Shown here: one piece after another, positions 35,935 through 47,440 of the stretch
How the letters are laid out: the number at the start of each line of letters is the position of its first letter
Position numbering within the stretch: the stretch's first letter is position 1
Source of the DNA: Neurospora tetraspora
Lineage: Eukaryota > Ascomycota > Sordariomycetes > Sordariales > Sordariaceae
Length of the DNA: 64,000 bases
Direction: 5' to 3'
Assembly (NCBI RefSeq): GCF_033439725.1
Contig: NW_026944384.1
Coordinates: forward strand, 4,216,001-4,280,000
The notes under the pieces: generated by a model
What the model was told of the DNA's origin: nothing
What the model saw: only the letters and a program-made list of their open reading frames with translations
Database searches by the model: none
Position numbers and translations under genes: made by a program

Positions 35935-36630
35935 TGTTGCTTGTTGTTGTTGTTGTTTTGGTGGTGATGATGGTTCGGGTTGGTGGTTCGAGTTGGTGAA
36001 TGGTGATGAAGTCGATTAGATTCAGACGTGGTTAATCCAGCGGATGGGTGAGCAAAGAAAGGGCAAATGAGAAGTTATGTATGATAATTATCGAATATTA
36101 TAGTTAAGCAAGCTGATGGAAAGAATATGTTGGGGCTGAACCTTGAGGCAAGGTTGTGAACGGGAAGTGTTGACTGAGGCTGTATCAGGTCTCGAACCTA
36201 CATCGGCAGTGTAAGCCCAACCCACTGAACTGTCCAATTGCAGCTGGTGGCGGTTGTCTGGTACGCAATTGGCAGCTGCCTGGCCAAGCAAGGAGCCAAT
36301 CAGAGCAAAGGACGGCTTCCACTTCTTGCCAACTTCATCTTGACCATCAACATGCAAACAACAACATCCTTCTCACTTGATTCATGTTTCGGTTCAAATA
36401 AGTTGTCATCAATCCGAAAATTGCCAAAACCTTGTGTGAAATTTGAGTCCAATATATACAGGAAAACACGCCGAACTTTGTTCAGCAAAAAAGCACGCCG
36501 GGTATGGTTAACAAATAACAAAATGCCACCTCAAACTGAACAAGACAGAAACGCCGCCATCAATTACACCACAACTCCTCTGAATAGTCCATCACTCCTC
36601 ACACCCTTATCCCCATTTGACCGTTACCGC
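35935..36630. other. Intergenic region upstream of the GH18 gene
   Basis: About 700 bp between two minus-strand genes. It contains the GH18 promoter, a tRNA-like fragment (36188-36240) and an AT-rich stretch towards the 3' end of the next gene. Confidence 0.6.
36188..36240 (-). repeat. tRNA-like fragment with A- and B-box matches (possible SINE head relic)
   Basis: On the minus strand TTCAGTGGGTTGGGC (D-arm/A-box type) is followed by a short hairpin and then GGTTCGAGACC (B-box/T-arm type). A GCC triplet sits in a 7-nt loop closed by a 6-bp stem, but the variable loop is missing and the acceptor stem does not pair. It is therefore not a functional tRNA. A tRNA-derived SINE head or tRNA pseudogene would look like this. 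Confidence 0.35.
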
Positions 36631-39600
36631 CTAAGCGCGCACCGAACTCGGACTCGCTCCAGAAGGCCGACTAGGCGAATTAATCAAGAAGCCGTCCCGG
36701 TCATAAAGTCCCAGACTCTCATTACTCTGCCTCCAACGCCCTCCCTTCGGCGTCACGTACACCATGCCCGTCTGAACCTGCTTCGACCTCGGCGACGGCG
36801 ATGACGGGGGTGAATTCACCGTCAACCCAATACTGGCAGGGGAAGAATTCGGCAACGCGAATCTGACCGGAAGCTTCTTCTTACTCTCCTCTTCTTCGCC
36901 CTCATCCTTCTTCCTGCCTGCCAAAAAGCCACTGCCGCCCTGCGTTTGGGTGGTGATACCATTAACATTACCGGCCCTTCCGCCTTCGTTATTATTATCA
37001 TTATCGTCATCGTCGTCAAACTGAAACCGGTTCTTCAGAATGTTGACGTTAATCGGGCTGGGACTCCCCAAGACGCTATTACCACCGTAACCACCCAGGC
37101 TTCGGTGGTGTCCCTGGGATGGAGTCAAGGTTATCCTCTGCGGCGACCCAGATCGGGATATAGACACCACCCTCCCTATTCCTGATCCTGATCCCGATCC
37201 GGTCCGTGAGTGGTGCCCGTTCACTTGCCCTGATGAGATCGGGCGCAACACCCCACTACCGCTTCCGCTTCCGCTCCCCCCTGCTCTCTTCAAGACTTTT
37301 GGTGTTGACGGCGTCGTCGACGGCACGGCTCCAGCACCGCCAACACCGCCGCTCAACGCAAACAGGTAATTCCTGCTCCCGCTTCGTCTATGGCCGTAAC
37401 TATGGTGACTATCCCGCCTCGGATTCGGGTTGAATCCACCGCCTCTTAGTGCCGATTGCGTCGGGCTGGCTGATAATCCCACTCTGCTGTTCCGTCTGCT
37501 CAGGTTGCCATTGCCGCCGCCGTCAGCCATGTCGGTGTTGATGCTGCTTACGCTGGAGGCGCTGGAGGCGGTGCTGAGGACGCTGTTCATGCGTCGGAGC
37601 TGGGCAATGGTGGCGGCTATGGGGCTGGCTTTTGGTGTGGCCGCTGTATTTTCTTTGTTATCGTCCTCCCCAACCTCCTCGACGTCTCGCACTGATAGTC
37701 CCGACACTCTATTGGCGTTCGTAGTACGTGAAGTGCGGCGAGAGGGTGTCTGCTGCTGGGCTCCGGCAAAGAGGATCGAGTTCCTCTGGAAATTGGCAGC
37801 GTTGAGAGCTTGCGCTGCTGCCAGTCCCACCGATGTTGGCGATGGAGGGAGGGATGTCCGAGTGGGACTGGATGGAATGGGAATCGTGAACGCTGGTACC
37901 GATGCCGGGCTGAATGCTTCGTTGGCGGCAATGTCTTGCGAGTATACGGACGATGATTCACTGGCTTTGCGTTGTTGTTGCTGTAAGGACAGCTGCCGGG
38001 ACAGGCGCGAACCTGAGCGTGGTGTTGGTGAGGGGGGCTGGTAGTTGTTACCGTCCTCTGCTCCGGTGCGTGCGGCTATAAAGGGCCAGCGACGCTCACG
38101 CTCGGGTGTTTGAGTTACACCTGGCCTGGCTGGTGGTTTGCTCTCTCCCACCACCGTCTTGGCATCGACATATCTGTGTTGTGTGGGCGGTGGGAGTACT
38201 ATCGAATTCAACAGCGTGTTGTTGTAGGTGGTGCTCTTGTTGGGTGGAGAGCGAAGCCCTCTGGGAGTCTCCCTTGATATCATGGAACCCGAAGATGATG
38301 TCGGACTTGCGGAGTCTGTCGACGCCTGAAGAGAAGTCGGGCTGACTGGTATCTGAAAAGGGTCCGCCATTGCGGTGTGCCATTTGCCACAGCTGGTTTG
38401 GGCAATCACGCAGTTCTTGCCGGAAGGCACTCCTGGACACGGCAGTAGCCTGGTAGGCATCGATGGCATGGGGCCAATTGGTTCTTGTGCTATGATGGAC
38501 TTGCGCACAAACGATCTCCTGTTGCTCTCGGCCTCACCCTGAGACCTTGTTGAAAGAGGTCTCGGTACAGGACACCCGTAGCTCGTGAAGGGCCGGGTAG
38601 AGGATCCAGAGGGTAGAGAAGGGGCAGATGCATTAACAGCAGACAACGGAGCGGGCAAGGTGAATCGCTCATTGTTGACCTTGGAAGTCTGTAGGGTTAC
38701 CGCGGGTCTTCCGGTTCCTGCCACCATAGCAGCACGGTCAGGAGATGGCATCTTGGTTCCTGCTGACACTCTTGCTCCCCCCTCAGATGATTCGTCCTCG
38801 CTATGAATAGTGGAAAGAGATGCTGCCGAGGTCATGGAATTGCGGTTCGACGGCACATCCACAGTCATGAGGAGCATCTCGATCTCTGTCTCGGCAACGC
38901 TCGAAGCCCCGGCTATGCTCGAGACCCGACTTGGACTCGTGAGTCCTGACGGCATCTCTGAGTAGGCAGGCTCGGCCAGGAGACTGTCCGGCTCTGAAGA
39001 CGATGATTCCCGCGAGTCTGGCCGCTGCCGCTGTCCCGATGATTTGGGCACGAGTGTCAGCGGTGCCACTAGGCCGCTGCTTGATGGGCTGATGACGGGG
39101 AGTTCGTGTTCCGTTCGAGTCCTTCGAGTTTCCTTGAGGGACTCGCTTCGTCGAAGACCAGGGTCACGGCTTTCCTCAAGTCTCTTGGCCACATGCAAAG
39201 AAAGACCGCGATGGGGACCAGATACCGCTGCTATCGTCGCTCGGTTTCGCCGCGACACTCCGCTGGTACCGCCTTCCTGAAGCCTCCTTTCCGTTGATCT
39301 GAGGATATCAGAGAGTGTCGACTCCGTTGATACCTGTCTGTTCTTCGTCGAGGTTGACTGCGTTCTAGGTATAGGTGTAGGCCTAGCAGAGCTAGTTGTC
39401 GGGCTTGGGTTCGTGACCCTCAAGATCCTCTGGGGCTCACTCTTGGTATGTCTGTGTTGCACGACGAACCCTCCTCCCGTTCCGGCTTGCCCTCTCACTA
39501 TTGCGGGCTGGGGAGGCTCAGGTAGTAGTAGAGAGACCGGTAACACTCCTCCTCCTCCTCCTCCCTCCATTGCGCCATAGGCAGATCTGACAGCACGTCG

Positions 39601-40611
39601 ACCACTATCAGTGGAAGGAATCCCAAGACGACCTGTCATCGTCTCGGTCTCCAACTGCTCTGCTCTCCGGTCGCTCGCCTGGACCTGGTTTTGGCTTTGG
39701 ATCTGACTCCCAGCAAGTTCCTGGTAGTCATCCAACCTGGGAACCGTGGGCGTTCTCGTCTTCAACGGCCACGATTCCCGGATCCAATCTCTGCCTTTCC
39801 CCTTTCGCCAGCCAAACAACAACGACTTGCGGTGTCCGTTGTTTTCGTTGTCATTACCATTTCCGCTTTCGTCCGTGATGTTGCTCAAGCCGCTCACTTC
39901 CGGCCCATGAAGCGCCTCTTCATCGATCCACGCCGAGTTCGCCATCCTCCTTTCACTGGCACTGCTCTTCTTCCTACCCACGCCCAGCAGCTTTGTCTTG
40001 TGCAGGCGAAGAAGACTGCCGGAAGAGGTTTTTCTCAACCTGCTGAATGGCAGTAGTGACCATTGCCCTTGCCCTTGCCCTTGCCCTTGCGCTCCGCCCA
40101 TGCCCGTCCACGACATGCCAGGTAGCATGGAGACCGAAAACACATCTTCTCCTTCTCCATCCCCTCCTCCATTTTCCCTCAACCCATCCTCCCTCGACCC
40201 CTTCCCCTTCCCCTTCTCCTTAACCTTAGGCAACAAAGAAGTAGTACTATTAAACCTCGAAGCCGACGCCGTCGTCCACGACGCAGACGGAAGTTTTTGT
40301 AACTTTCTCGGACTTCTTTTCGTCGGTGAGAAATCTTCACCATCCAGGACATCATTGTGACCATTCCCAACATGGACTGTCAACGCCGTCGATGCAATAG
40401 CCGTCTCACCAGTCAAGTCATGCACATGGCAACCGCTTCTTTCCTTGTTTGTCTGGCCCTGGCCCTGGCCCGCCGCGGCTACTGCTAGTCTTCGACGACG
40501 CGAAAGCCAGATGCCCAAGAAGGCGAGGGTGGCGGAGACGGTGAAGGTGCCGAGGAGGACGATGGAGATGAGGGCGCCGAAGGGGAGGGGACCCCCTGCG
40601 GCGGCGGCCAT
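36631..40611 (-). CDS. Large single-pass membrane protein with a Ser/Pro-rich cytoplasmic-type tail, function unknown
   Basis: A single-exon frame of 1326 codons starting at ATG. Residues about 11-36 form one hydrophobic helix followed directly by RRRR, so the long C-terminal part is predicted cytosolic by the positive-inside rule. The rest is Ser/Pro/Arg-rich and mostly disordered, with GQGQGQGQ low complexity, a short helix-like segment STLSDILRSTERRLQEG near residue 430, an Asp/Asn run (FDDDDDNDNNN) and a C-terminal block YVTPKGGRWRQSNESLGLYD. No catalytic domain is visible. Uninterrupted coding over 4 kb with consistent codon use supports a real gene. I do not recognise a named homolog; a membrane-anchored scaffold or signalling adaptor is possible. 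Confidence 0.85.
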   Translation of the reverse strand: MAAAAGGPLPFGALISIVLLGTFTVSATLAFLGIWLSRRRRLAVAAAGQGQGQTNKERSGCHVHDLTGETAIASTALTVHVGNGHNDVLDGEDFSPTKRSPRKLQKLPSASWTTASASRFNSTTSLLPKVKEKGKGKGSREDGLRENGGGDGEGEDVFSVSMLPGMSWTGMGGAQGQGQGQGQWSLLPFSRLRKTSSGSLLRLHKTKLLGVGRKKSSASERRMANSAWIDEEALHGPEVSGLSNITDESGNGNDNENNGHRKSLLFGWRKGKGRDWIRESWPLKTRTPTVPRLDDYQELAGSQIQSQNQVQASDRRAEQLETETMTGRLGIPSTDSGRRAVRSAYGAMEGGGGGGVLPVSLLLPEPPQPAIVRGQAGTGGGFVVQHRHTKSEPQRILRVTNPSPTTSSARPTPIPRTQSTSTKNRQVSTESTLSDILRSTERRLQEGGTSGVSRRNRATIAAVSGPHRGLSLHVAKRLEESRDPGLRRSESLKETRRTRTEHELPVISPSSSGLVAPLTLVPKSSGQRQRPDSRESSSSEPDSLLAEPAYSEMPSGLTSPSRVSSIAGASSVAETEIEMLLMTVDVPSNRNSMTSAASLSTIHSEDESSEGGARVSAGTKMPSPDRAAMVAGTGRPAVTLQTSKVNNERFTLPAPLSAVNASAPSLPSGSSTRPFTSYGCPVPRPLSTRSQGEAESNRRSFVRKSIIAQEPIGPMPSMPTRLLPCPGVPSGKNCVIAQTSCGKWHTAMADPFQIPVSPTSLQASTDSASPTSSSGSMISRETPRGLRSPPNKSTTYNNTLLNSIVLPPPTQHRYVDAKTVVGESKPPARPGVTQTPERERRWPFIAARTGAEDGNNYQPPSPTPRSGSRLSRQLSLQQQQRKASESSSVYSQDIAANEAFSPASVPAFTIPIPSSPTRTSLPPSPTSVGLAAAQALNAANFQRNSILFAGAQQQTPSRRTSRTTNANRVSGLSVRDVEEVGEDDNKENTAATPKASPIAATIAQLRRMNSVLSTASSASSVSSINTDMADGGGNGNLSRRNSRVGLSASPTQSALRGGGFNPNPRRDSHHSYGHRRSGSRNYLFALSGGVGGAGAVPSTTPSTPKVLKRAGGSGSGSGSGVLRPISSGQVNGHHSRTGSGSGSGIGRVVSISRSGSPQRITLTPSQGHHRSLGGYGGNSVLGSPSPINVNILKNRFQFDDDDDNDNNNEGGRAGNVNGITTQTQGGSGFLAGRKKDEGEEEESKKKLPVRFALPNSSPASIGLTVNSPPSSPSPRSKQVQTGMVYVTPKGGRWRQSNESLGLYDRDGFLINSPSRPSGASPSSVRA

Positions 40612-41996
40612 TGTGATTGATGTTTAGTATCGGAGTGAAGCTGGGGTCGGTGGTCCCTGGTTCCTAGCACCTGTGTTCGAGACGGAAGTTGACGGTGATG
40701 GCTGCAGTTTGCTTGTTTCCGATTTCTTCAACCCCCCTTGTATCTCGATTTTTGCTGGGGTTGTGTTGCTATTATTGCTTTCCGTGCTATGCTGCTGTTT
40801 TGTGTTTCTGCCTTCGTGTTCTTGCTTCGTAACGGGTTTCGTGACAATAAGATTGCAAACAGTCAGTCAGTGACAGTGGTCTCTTCCGCCCTTGTTGTTG
40901 CTATTTGCAGCGCGTCGTCGTAGGCGATGTTTGGCCTCGCTTCTATCTTTATTGCGGTGTGTACGTTAACTTTTTGTGTTCTTCAGCAACTTAACCGCAA
41001 ATTATCACCCAAGTAAAGAGCGTGGGAAAAGGAGCGTGGTGGTGGTTTCAACAACGAAACCTCGTGAGAAAGAGTGACGATGTAAATCTCAGAAGAAGTG
41101 ACGATGTGAACAAGGACACACGAGAACAATGGTTCCTGTTGTTCGAATGCCGACATGCTTCTACCGGTTGAGATAAATCGGAGTGTTGTTGGTCCAGTGC
41201 AGCGTTGTTGTTGCGAATGGAATGGAATGCGTTGCGCCGAGCAACACCACAACACCACGACCTGAGACCACACAGCAACATTCCAGCCTTCGCCATCACC
41301 ATGACAACGCAAGCACTGAGGTATGTTGTATTGAGATGACCATCGCAAAAAAACAAAACATAAATAATAGATTTGATGTGTGGTAAGACGGCGGTGGTGA
41401 TGTTCACATGGCTGCCAGGGTGGAAGTTCCCGGATCATTTCAAGCTCACCAGACCCAGAAAATGTAGTAGTTGGGCACACATATGAATGGATCAAATGGT
41501 TTTACATCCTTTGGTTGACCACCTTGCTTATTTCCTCATGTTATTCTATTGTTCGCTCAGGAGAGAAACCGGCCTATTAAGTATATAGATGTATCACCGT
41601 AGAACGCCTGCCCATGCTGATGGAAAAGTTAAGGACCATATACGTGATAACAAGGAGGTATTCAATACCTACCCTTCACCACAACAAAGATGCAAAAGTA
41701 CAGGGAAAAGGCTTTGCAATATCAACTCTCTTTCTACTTTCTGAGTATCTCCCTAAATTCGCTGGCCTTCCCATACCACTTCCTCCTCGCCTGGATAAAT
41801 CGGATAATGACCTGTTGAGATGCAAAGTCCAATCCACCAAAAAAGATCCATCAGGGATATAACAAAGCATAAACAAGAACAAATGGCCACGAAGATTTCT
41901 CTTCACTAATGTGGCCCAGAGCCAATGTCACCAGGAAGGGAACAAGGCCTGTAGAAGTGAAGTGAGGATACCGGAAACAGTCATATAGCATATGGC
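40612..41996. other. Intergenic region upstream of the large membrane-protein gene
   Basis: About 1.4 kb between the start of the membrane-protein gene and the stop of the DUF1996 gene, both on the minus strand. Short open frames on both strands have no features of real genes. Confidence 0.6.
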
Positions 41997-43555
41997 TTAA
42001 GCCCGGTGGTTCGCAGCATGGCGGACCTTGTGGCGGTTCATGTACTGAGAGTACTGGCGGGCCTGAACGGTCTGGACGGCCGTAACAGTAGTGGTCGTGA
42101 CGGTCACGTACTCGAGAGCCTCCTTGATGATAACCATGCTGACAACATTGCCGTTGGTAATGTACTCGGTCCTGATGGCGGTAAATTCACCATCCTGGTC
42201 GATGACGGTAGGCGCCTCAGTAATAACAGACGAAGCCTCGGTGGTGATGCTGGGGACGACCGGGGAGTTGACATCGGCGACCTTAGCAGCCTTGAAGATA
42301 CCTCCGGGCATGTAGTTGCCGTTGGTGACAGTGGCACCCTGGGAGTAAGTAGCAGTTGGGACTTCGACAGTAGTGCTGTGCGATCCAGCGTTGGCCGCAT
42401 TGGCGGGCTCGGGTCCGTAAGCAATCTTGACGCCGCCGGGAAGGGAGTCGCCAATCAGTCCGGTAGTCTTCTCATTGAGAGAAGTCTTGAACATCTTGAC
42501 GAGCTCGGCGTTGTTGTTGAAGGTGCACTGTCCCTGCTGATCCTCGGTCTGGATATTGAAGATGGGGCAGTCCTGAATCCTGCCGCTGTCGTTGGTGCAG
42601 GTCTCAACGGCTTGCTGGAGGAAGTCCTCGTCCCAGCCGTTCATGAAGTCGGCATGGTAACCGAAACCCTGAATATCACCGTTGGCCCAGACGAACTGGC
42701 CAGGTTGTCCGATAAAGTTGTTGGTAGCCCAGATGGTCTCGTACATGAGACTAGGGACCTTGGTCTCGAAACCCTTGGGGCAGTTGCCGCTCATGACAAG
42801 ATCGGGGTATGCCAGGTGGGACCTGTGGTTATCAGAGTCGAGATCCTTGCCGTTCCAGCAAGAAGGGAACATCATTTCGGCGCGAATACCGTCGGCGCAG
42901 TTGGCATCGAGATAGTCCTTGTCAGGCATGTAGTGACGGTACAATGTGCCCTCGGGTTGTTTTCCGTAGTTGAGGCAGTTGAATCCGATGGCACGCTGAG
43001 TCAGATCGGTCTGCGAAGTCTGTCCAAGGCTGGCCCAGTCGGACTTCTGGGGGTCGGCATCCTGGACGTTGCCGACCGTATAGTTACGGCGATTAGTGTC
43101 TCCGGCAATCATGCGGAATCCGGGAGGGAACGCCTTGATGCCACTGGAGGGGTTGGCATCATCCGTGTAAAGGAGGTAGTAAGCCAGCATACCACCAACC
43201 TGCTGAACGAGCTCATAGGAGCCGTTGGCATGCTGGAAGTAGAGAGAAGGAGTCCAGTACGCAGACTTATCCTGGGTAACAGCGCAAGAAGTGCAGTCAC
43301 CGTTCATCAGGTCGTCGAACTCGGCCTTGTCGCTAAAACCTGTTGATGTTGTTTTAGCAAATTTATCATTTCCCAGCGCGCCTGCGGACACATGGACATA
43401 CCAGAAGAACCGTGAACCGAGTGGGCATGGGACCCAACTTCACCGTAGTTGACCAGAGGGTCGAGGCGAGCGACACCCAATCTGCCGCGGCACTCCATGC
43501 GCCAGAAAGCCTCCGCACCGCCTGCAGCGGCGAGGATAGCTACAGAAACCTTCAT
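41997..43555 (-). CDS. Secreted DUF1996-domain protein
   Basis: A 498-aa protein from exons 43555-43402 and 43339-41997. The 62-nt intron has a GTATGT donor and CAG acceptor. A short signal peptide (MKVSVAILAAAGGAEA) is followed at once by the DUF1996 N-terminal signature FWRMECRGRLGVARLDPLV and GSHAHSVHG, where conserved His residues suggest a metal or substrate site. The domain runs to about residue 330 and includes CTSCAVTQDKSAYWTPSLYF, CPKGFE and YHADFMNGWD. The C-terminal third is Thr/Val-rich with a VTVTTTTVTAVQTVQARQ segment, typical of O-glycosylated wall-associated tails. DUF1996 proteins are abundant in fungal secretomes but no enzymatic activity is settled. The intron falls inside the signature, so the start is secure. 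Confidence 0.93.
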
Positions 43556-46500
43556 TTTGAGATTAGGTTTTGTATCCAAAAACAATAATCGCTTGTCGGA
43601 TTTGCTGGTTGAGCGGGGTCGAGGTATCGATATGGGCGAGTCGGTGAGTTGCGGTAAAAGTTGCTTCTTGAAATCCACCAGATATGACCAGCACGACGAG
43701 TCAGAGTCGGTTATCGAGATTGTTTGCCTTTTGTCGAAAAAGGATAGATGGGGATGTTGGCGAGTGATGAAAAGAGCGTGACTGTAGTACAGAGAGCGAG
43801 CGAGTGGTGGTAGTGAGTGAAATGTCGACGAGTCGGACAAGAATTAGTTCAGACCACCAGAGATCGATGGAATGAGGACGGGAAAAGGGAGTGACGATGG
43901 ACCACGGGGAAGGGAGGGGAGGAGGGAGCACTAATGAGGAAGGCGAGACACCCAGCGAAAGATATTCATTTTCCACTCTGCAGCGGCCCGGGCAGGAACC
44001 CTCAGATTCTCCATTTGCGGGTGGGGAGGCGCCCGGGGCTCGGGGGGCCTGCCTGAGGATCCGCAGATTACACCTACGGTACCTGCGGCGTACCCGACTG
44101 GAAGGAAAGGAACAGTGGAAGGTCGCGCTCAGAACCCTAACCAGACCCTCCTCAGAGCATGGGTCTGCCATGCCCACTGGGTTGCTGCAGGTACGTATCG
44201 TAATTGCACCGTTCCAGGGTCGTAAACCTGGGTGTATCGGCTCGTCTGAGTGGTATTTGCAGGTGGGTGGCCCCCTTCGAGCCTGCCATTGCTCTGGCTG
44301 CATTGCACTCTTTCCCGAACAAGGCGATCAGCCACCTCTTCAAGAGCGCCCATTGGCCCGCGCATTCCCAAACCCATGTCTCCCAAGTCCTGGGGAGTCG
44401 CCACTACATCCCTGATATAATGGCGGCCCTGGGAAAATAAAAGGGCCATATGAGGAGCCGACACACGCGGCCCAGGACTATAGGGACCTCCTGTTTGGAG
44501 CCCATGGTGGAGTGTGAGAATTTGCTCCCAATTTCGAAAGCAAATCACTCTCGCTATCGTCTTGGGCAGAAAAGCGGGAAAAGCGGTCATGGTGCTCAGA
44601 CACGTGCCAGGGGCAGCGACGGGAGCCCAGGGGCAGGCCAAGAAACTCTACTTGAGATGACTCCAGGTCGGCTGCGCTAGCAATCAAGACGCCGGATCCG
44701 AGGTGTCCATTCACGAGGGAATCGTGGGAGATTTCAGACCGCCGAGGGATTGCTGCTGCAGGTCCCTTGACTGACCAGTGTTTCCTCTTGGGGTTCCTCG
44801 AACAAGCTGAAGCCGTCTTGGGGCCGTTGTGCGATCGCCTCGGATGGGGTCCTGCGATTTCCCAAAGCCTCCACCGCCAACTCCGCAGCATAATAATCGT
44901 TTCTCCACGGTCTGTCGATGTGCAACCTTGATGGGCATCCGCTAACGATAGACCGAAATGCGCTTGCGTGGCCGTGCTGGTGTGCCCCTGAATCAATCAC
45001 AGTCGCGACAGCCGCTTCGTCTTGTCCACTTCAGTTACGAGAGCGAGAGCACCGCGCCGAGGTAACACCAAATATCTTTACATAGTGCCGTGCTGACCAG
45101 CTCTTGATGTCGTGTAGCACATTGCGCATCTGACCTTACATGATGTAGGTACGCCGCTGCACTGCGCTTTGTTTAACCTGTAACTGTCCCATTCCCGCCC
45201 AACCTGCCACCCGGGCCGCCAATGCACCCCTCCCGACACCAAAAATTCACCCAGGGATTTTCCCACTTCTGAGGCGCATATCCCATTCTTACAACCGCGC
45301 ATGGATGTACGGCACGCTTGATGCCGGATGGAGTGCCGTGATTGCGATCGATAAGGGGAAACTTTGATGTGCAATTGACCGACCGTTGCCCGGTGAGCGA
45401 GAAGGCGGTCACAGGAATTGATCAACAGTTGGGATGAAAGAAAAGAAGGAAGGAAAAATAAGGACAGAGCGGGGTACTGCCCGGAGCGTGATAGTTCCAG
45501 TCGCACCAGCAAGCGCTCCAGGTACACTATAGAAAGGGGTCGGTTCGAGGTTGATTGAAAAAGAGAGCGAAGAATGTTGTCGTTCGCAACTCCAATTGAT
45601 CTGATTTGCAGAAGCCCATCACCCGCCTAGAGTAGGCTCCAAACGCTGAAACACGCTTGAAATGGACGAATGACGTGAGCTGCTTGCCAGCGGGTGGAGC
45701 CCTCCTGAGCATGTCTCACTGGCCAATCCCTGCTTTTGTTCGACAACCCATTCCGCACCCCTCGTCTGTTCCTGCCCCACGTTTTCCGAGAGTTCCCCCG
45801 TCCTTCTTCAGCCCATCAATTTCTTTTCCACTGCAGCATCATCATGCAATGCAGTGGGAATGCAGTGCGCGCCTCTTCGTTGTAACTTTCCTATAGATGC
45901 AGCATGTGAGTACGAATACGTCGGCCTCGTTTCATCCTCCAAGTTGGCCCAGGTGCACCACCGCATGCATGTGGGCAAGATTTTGGGCAAGTACTTGTTG
46001 TTGGAAGGAGATGTAATTCTTTTTGTTCGTTGCCTGAAACGCACTCTTGGATAACTCTAGCAAATGAGTTCAGCCTTCATCTCCCACACTGGCCCAGCTG
46101 CCATACTTATATGGGCAGTTTGCCCGCAGGCACCGAGGGATTTATAGTCCTGATACGTTTGCTACTCCGCCAAGAGCCAGCGATGTTCGCACTTCGCAAT
46201 TTCAAAGACACATGATCACCTCCTTATTTCCCTCACAAAGACAGCGAAGCCCATAGGTATATACCTACAACAATATCAAGATGATCAACCTCGTTGTATC
46301 CACCAACCCGTAATTCGGCCAAGGCAATTATCGAAAACCCACATGAGCGGTAACGTGTATAGTGTATGCGCTGTACCTTACATGTCCGCCCGTCGTACCA
46401 CAGGACAGCAAAGAAACGGTTACATACAGTACATGATACGGGTACAGCAGCAACAAGGCGGTAAAGGAGAGACAACATGGCAGACGACAGACATCTCAAC

Positions 46501-46962
46501 GTCTTGGGTGAGAGGAAACGGGCAAGACGGGAAAGGCGTCTTGCGTGCATGACTCCAATGAAGGCCGTTGACAAATCGGAACCTGAGGACTGTTCTACTT
46601 ACACGTAGGAGTCATTGCACGTGTGCCAATCTTATCTGTCTGGGAGTTGAATTAAACAACATGGAGGGACCTTGCAATTGGATGGAAGCTTTGATGACGA
46701 CCCAGAGTATAGGCGATGAAATGTGTAAGCACCTCAACTTGACAAGTGACGACAAATGTCTTTCCTGCCAGTTACTCGTTGATTGAGAGTGCGCCATAGT
46801 AATGAAACTGGCCATTATGTAGCTCTGGCTGGATGAAGCCCATTTGGTCATCTTGTGATATGCGCAAAGAAAGAAGTTAAAGAAAAAAAAGGAAATCCTC
46901 CTTATACATCTCCGGAGCTTCCACCAAGGCTGAATGTGGACCGAGAAAAAGGCAAAAGGATG
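43556..46962. other. 3.4-kb gene-free region
   Basis: The stretch lies between the DUF1996 gene start and the tRNA gene. Frames at 43.7-44.6 kb and 44.5-45.0 kb have no domains and overlap one another in several phases, so none is called. A GAACCCTAACC telobox-like word occurs near 44132. The leftmost part should be the DUF1996 promoter. Confidence 0.6.
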
Positions 46963-47049
46963 TGCGCCGTCCGAGATTCGAACTCGGGTCACTCGCTAAT
47001 TAGAAGATTTCTTGGGAAGCGAGTATGCTAACCACTATACCAACGGCGC
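46963..47049 (-). tRNA. tRNA-Gly (anticodon CCC) with a 15-nt intron
   Basis: A complete cloverleaf on the minus strand. The 7-bp acceptor stem GCGCCGT/ACGGCGC has discriminator A (46963). The D-arm contains TGGTATAGTGGTTAGCA. The anticodon stem CTCGC/GCGAG closes a TTCCCAA loop with CCC at 47016-47014. The T-arm is CCGAG-TTCGAAT-CTCGG. A 15-nt AT-rich insertion lies after position 37, the canonical nuclear tRNA intron site. The gene decodes GGG glycine codons. CCA is not encoded, as expected for a nuclear gene. Confidence 0.97.
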
Positions 47050-47440
47050 AGTGGTTTTTGTTGAAAACGATGCAGCTAATATTGGTTTATGAGGCTGGTC
47101 GTACTTGCATCGAACATTCTCGCAATCTGTACAGATCGGTCGGTGCCCGAGTTACCCCACCCCCGCGCTACCCCTTTTGGTACGGTACACAGGGTTAGGG
47201 TTACAGCGGTACCTTGAGCTGCCATACCCCGCCACTGGCCCACTCGCGTACGAATTCCATGTTGGGAGTTTCTCGAGTTCGCTTGCCCGTCCTCCCTTCA
47301 CTCTTTTCAACCACAACGACGCATTCAGACCTACGGCTACCTGCACGGGACATTCGCGCCTCACCCTTCGTCATATTAGAACTCGCTTGAATTTACCATT
47401 CTCTTTCGAGGTTTAACAGGTTCTACAAGAGCGAGCAAAC
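47050..47440 (+). promoter_or_regulatory. Upstream region of the OTU gene with a telobox-like motif
   Basis: About 390 bp between the tRNA 5' end and the OTU protein start. GGGTTAGGGTTA at 47192-47203 is a two-unit telobox. A pyrimidine-rich leader precedes the ATG. Confidence 0.5.

Noticed and set aside
37430-38044. 204-codon frame antisense to the large membrane-protein gene
   Set aside because: Shadow frame; no domain, and the opposite strand is coding throughout.
42006-43346. 446-codon open frame antisense to the DUF1996 gene
   Set aside because: It mirrors the coding strand of a well-supported gene; the lack of stops follows from GC-biased codons. The product is Val/Gly/Leu low complexity with no domain.
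44478-44996. 172-codon minus-strand frame
   Set aside because: No family match; overlapped by similar-length frames in other phases, so it is not distinguishable from chance.
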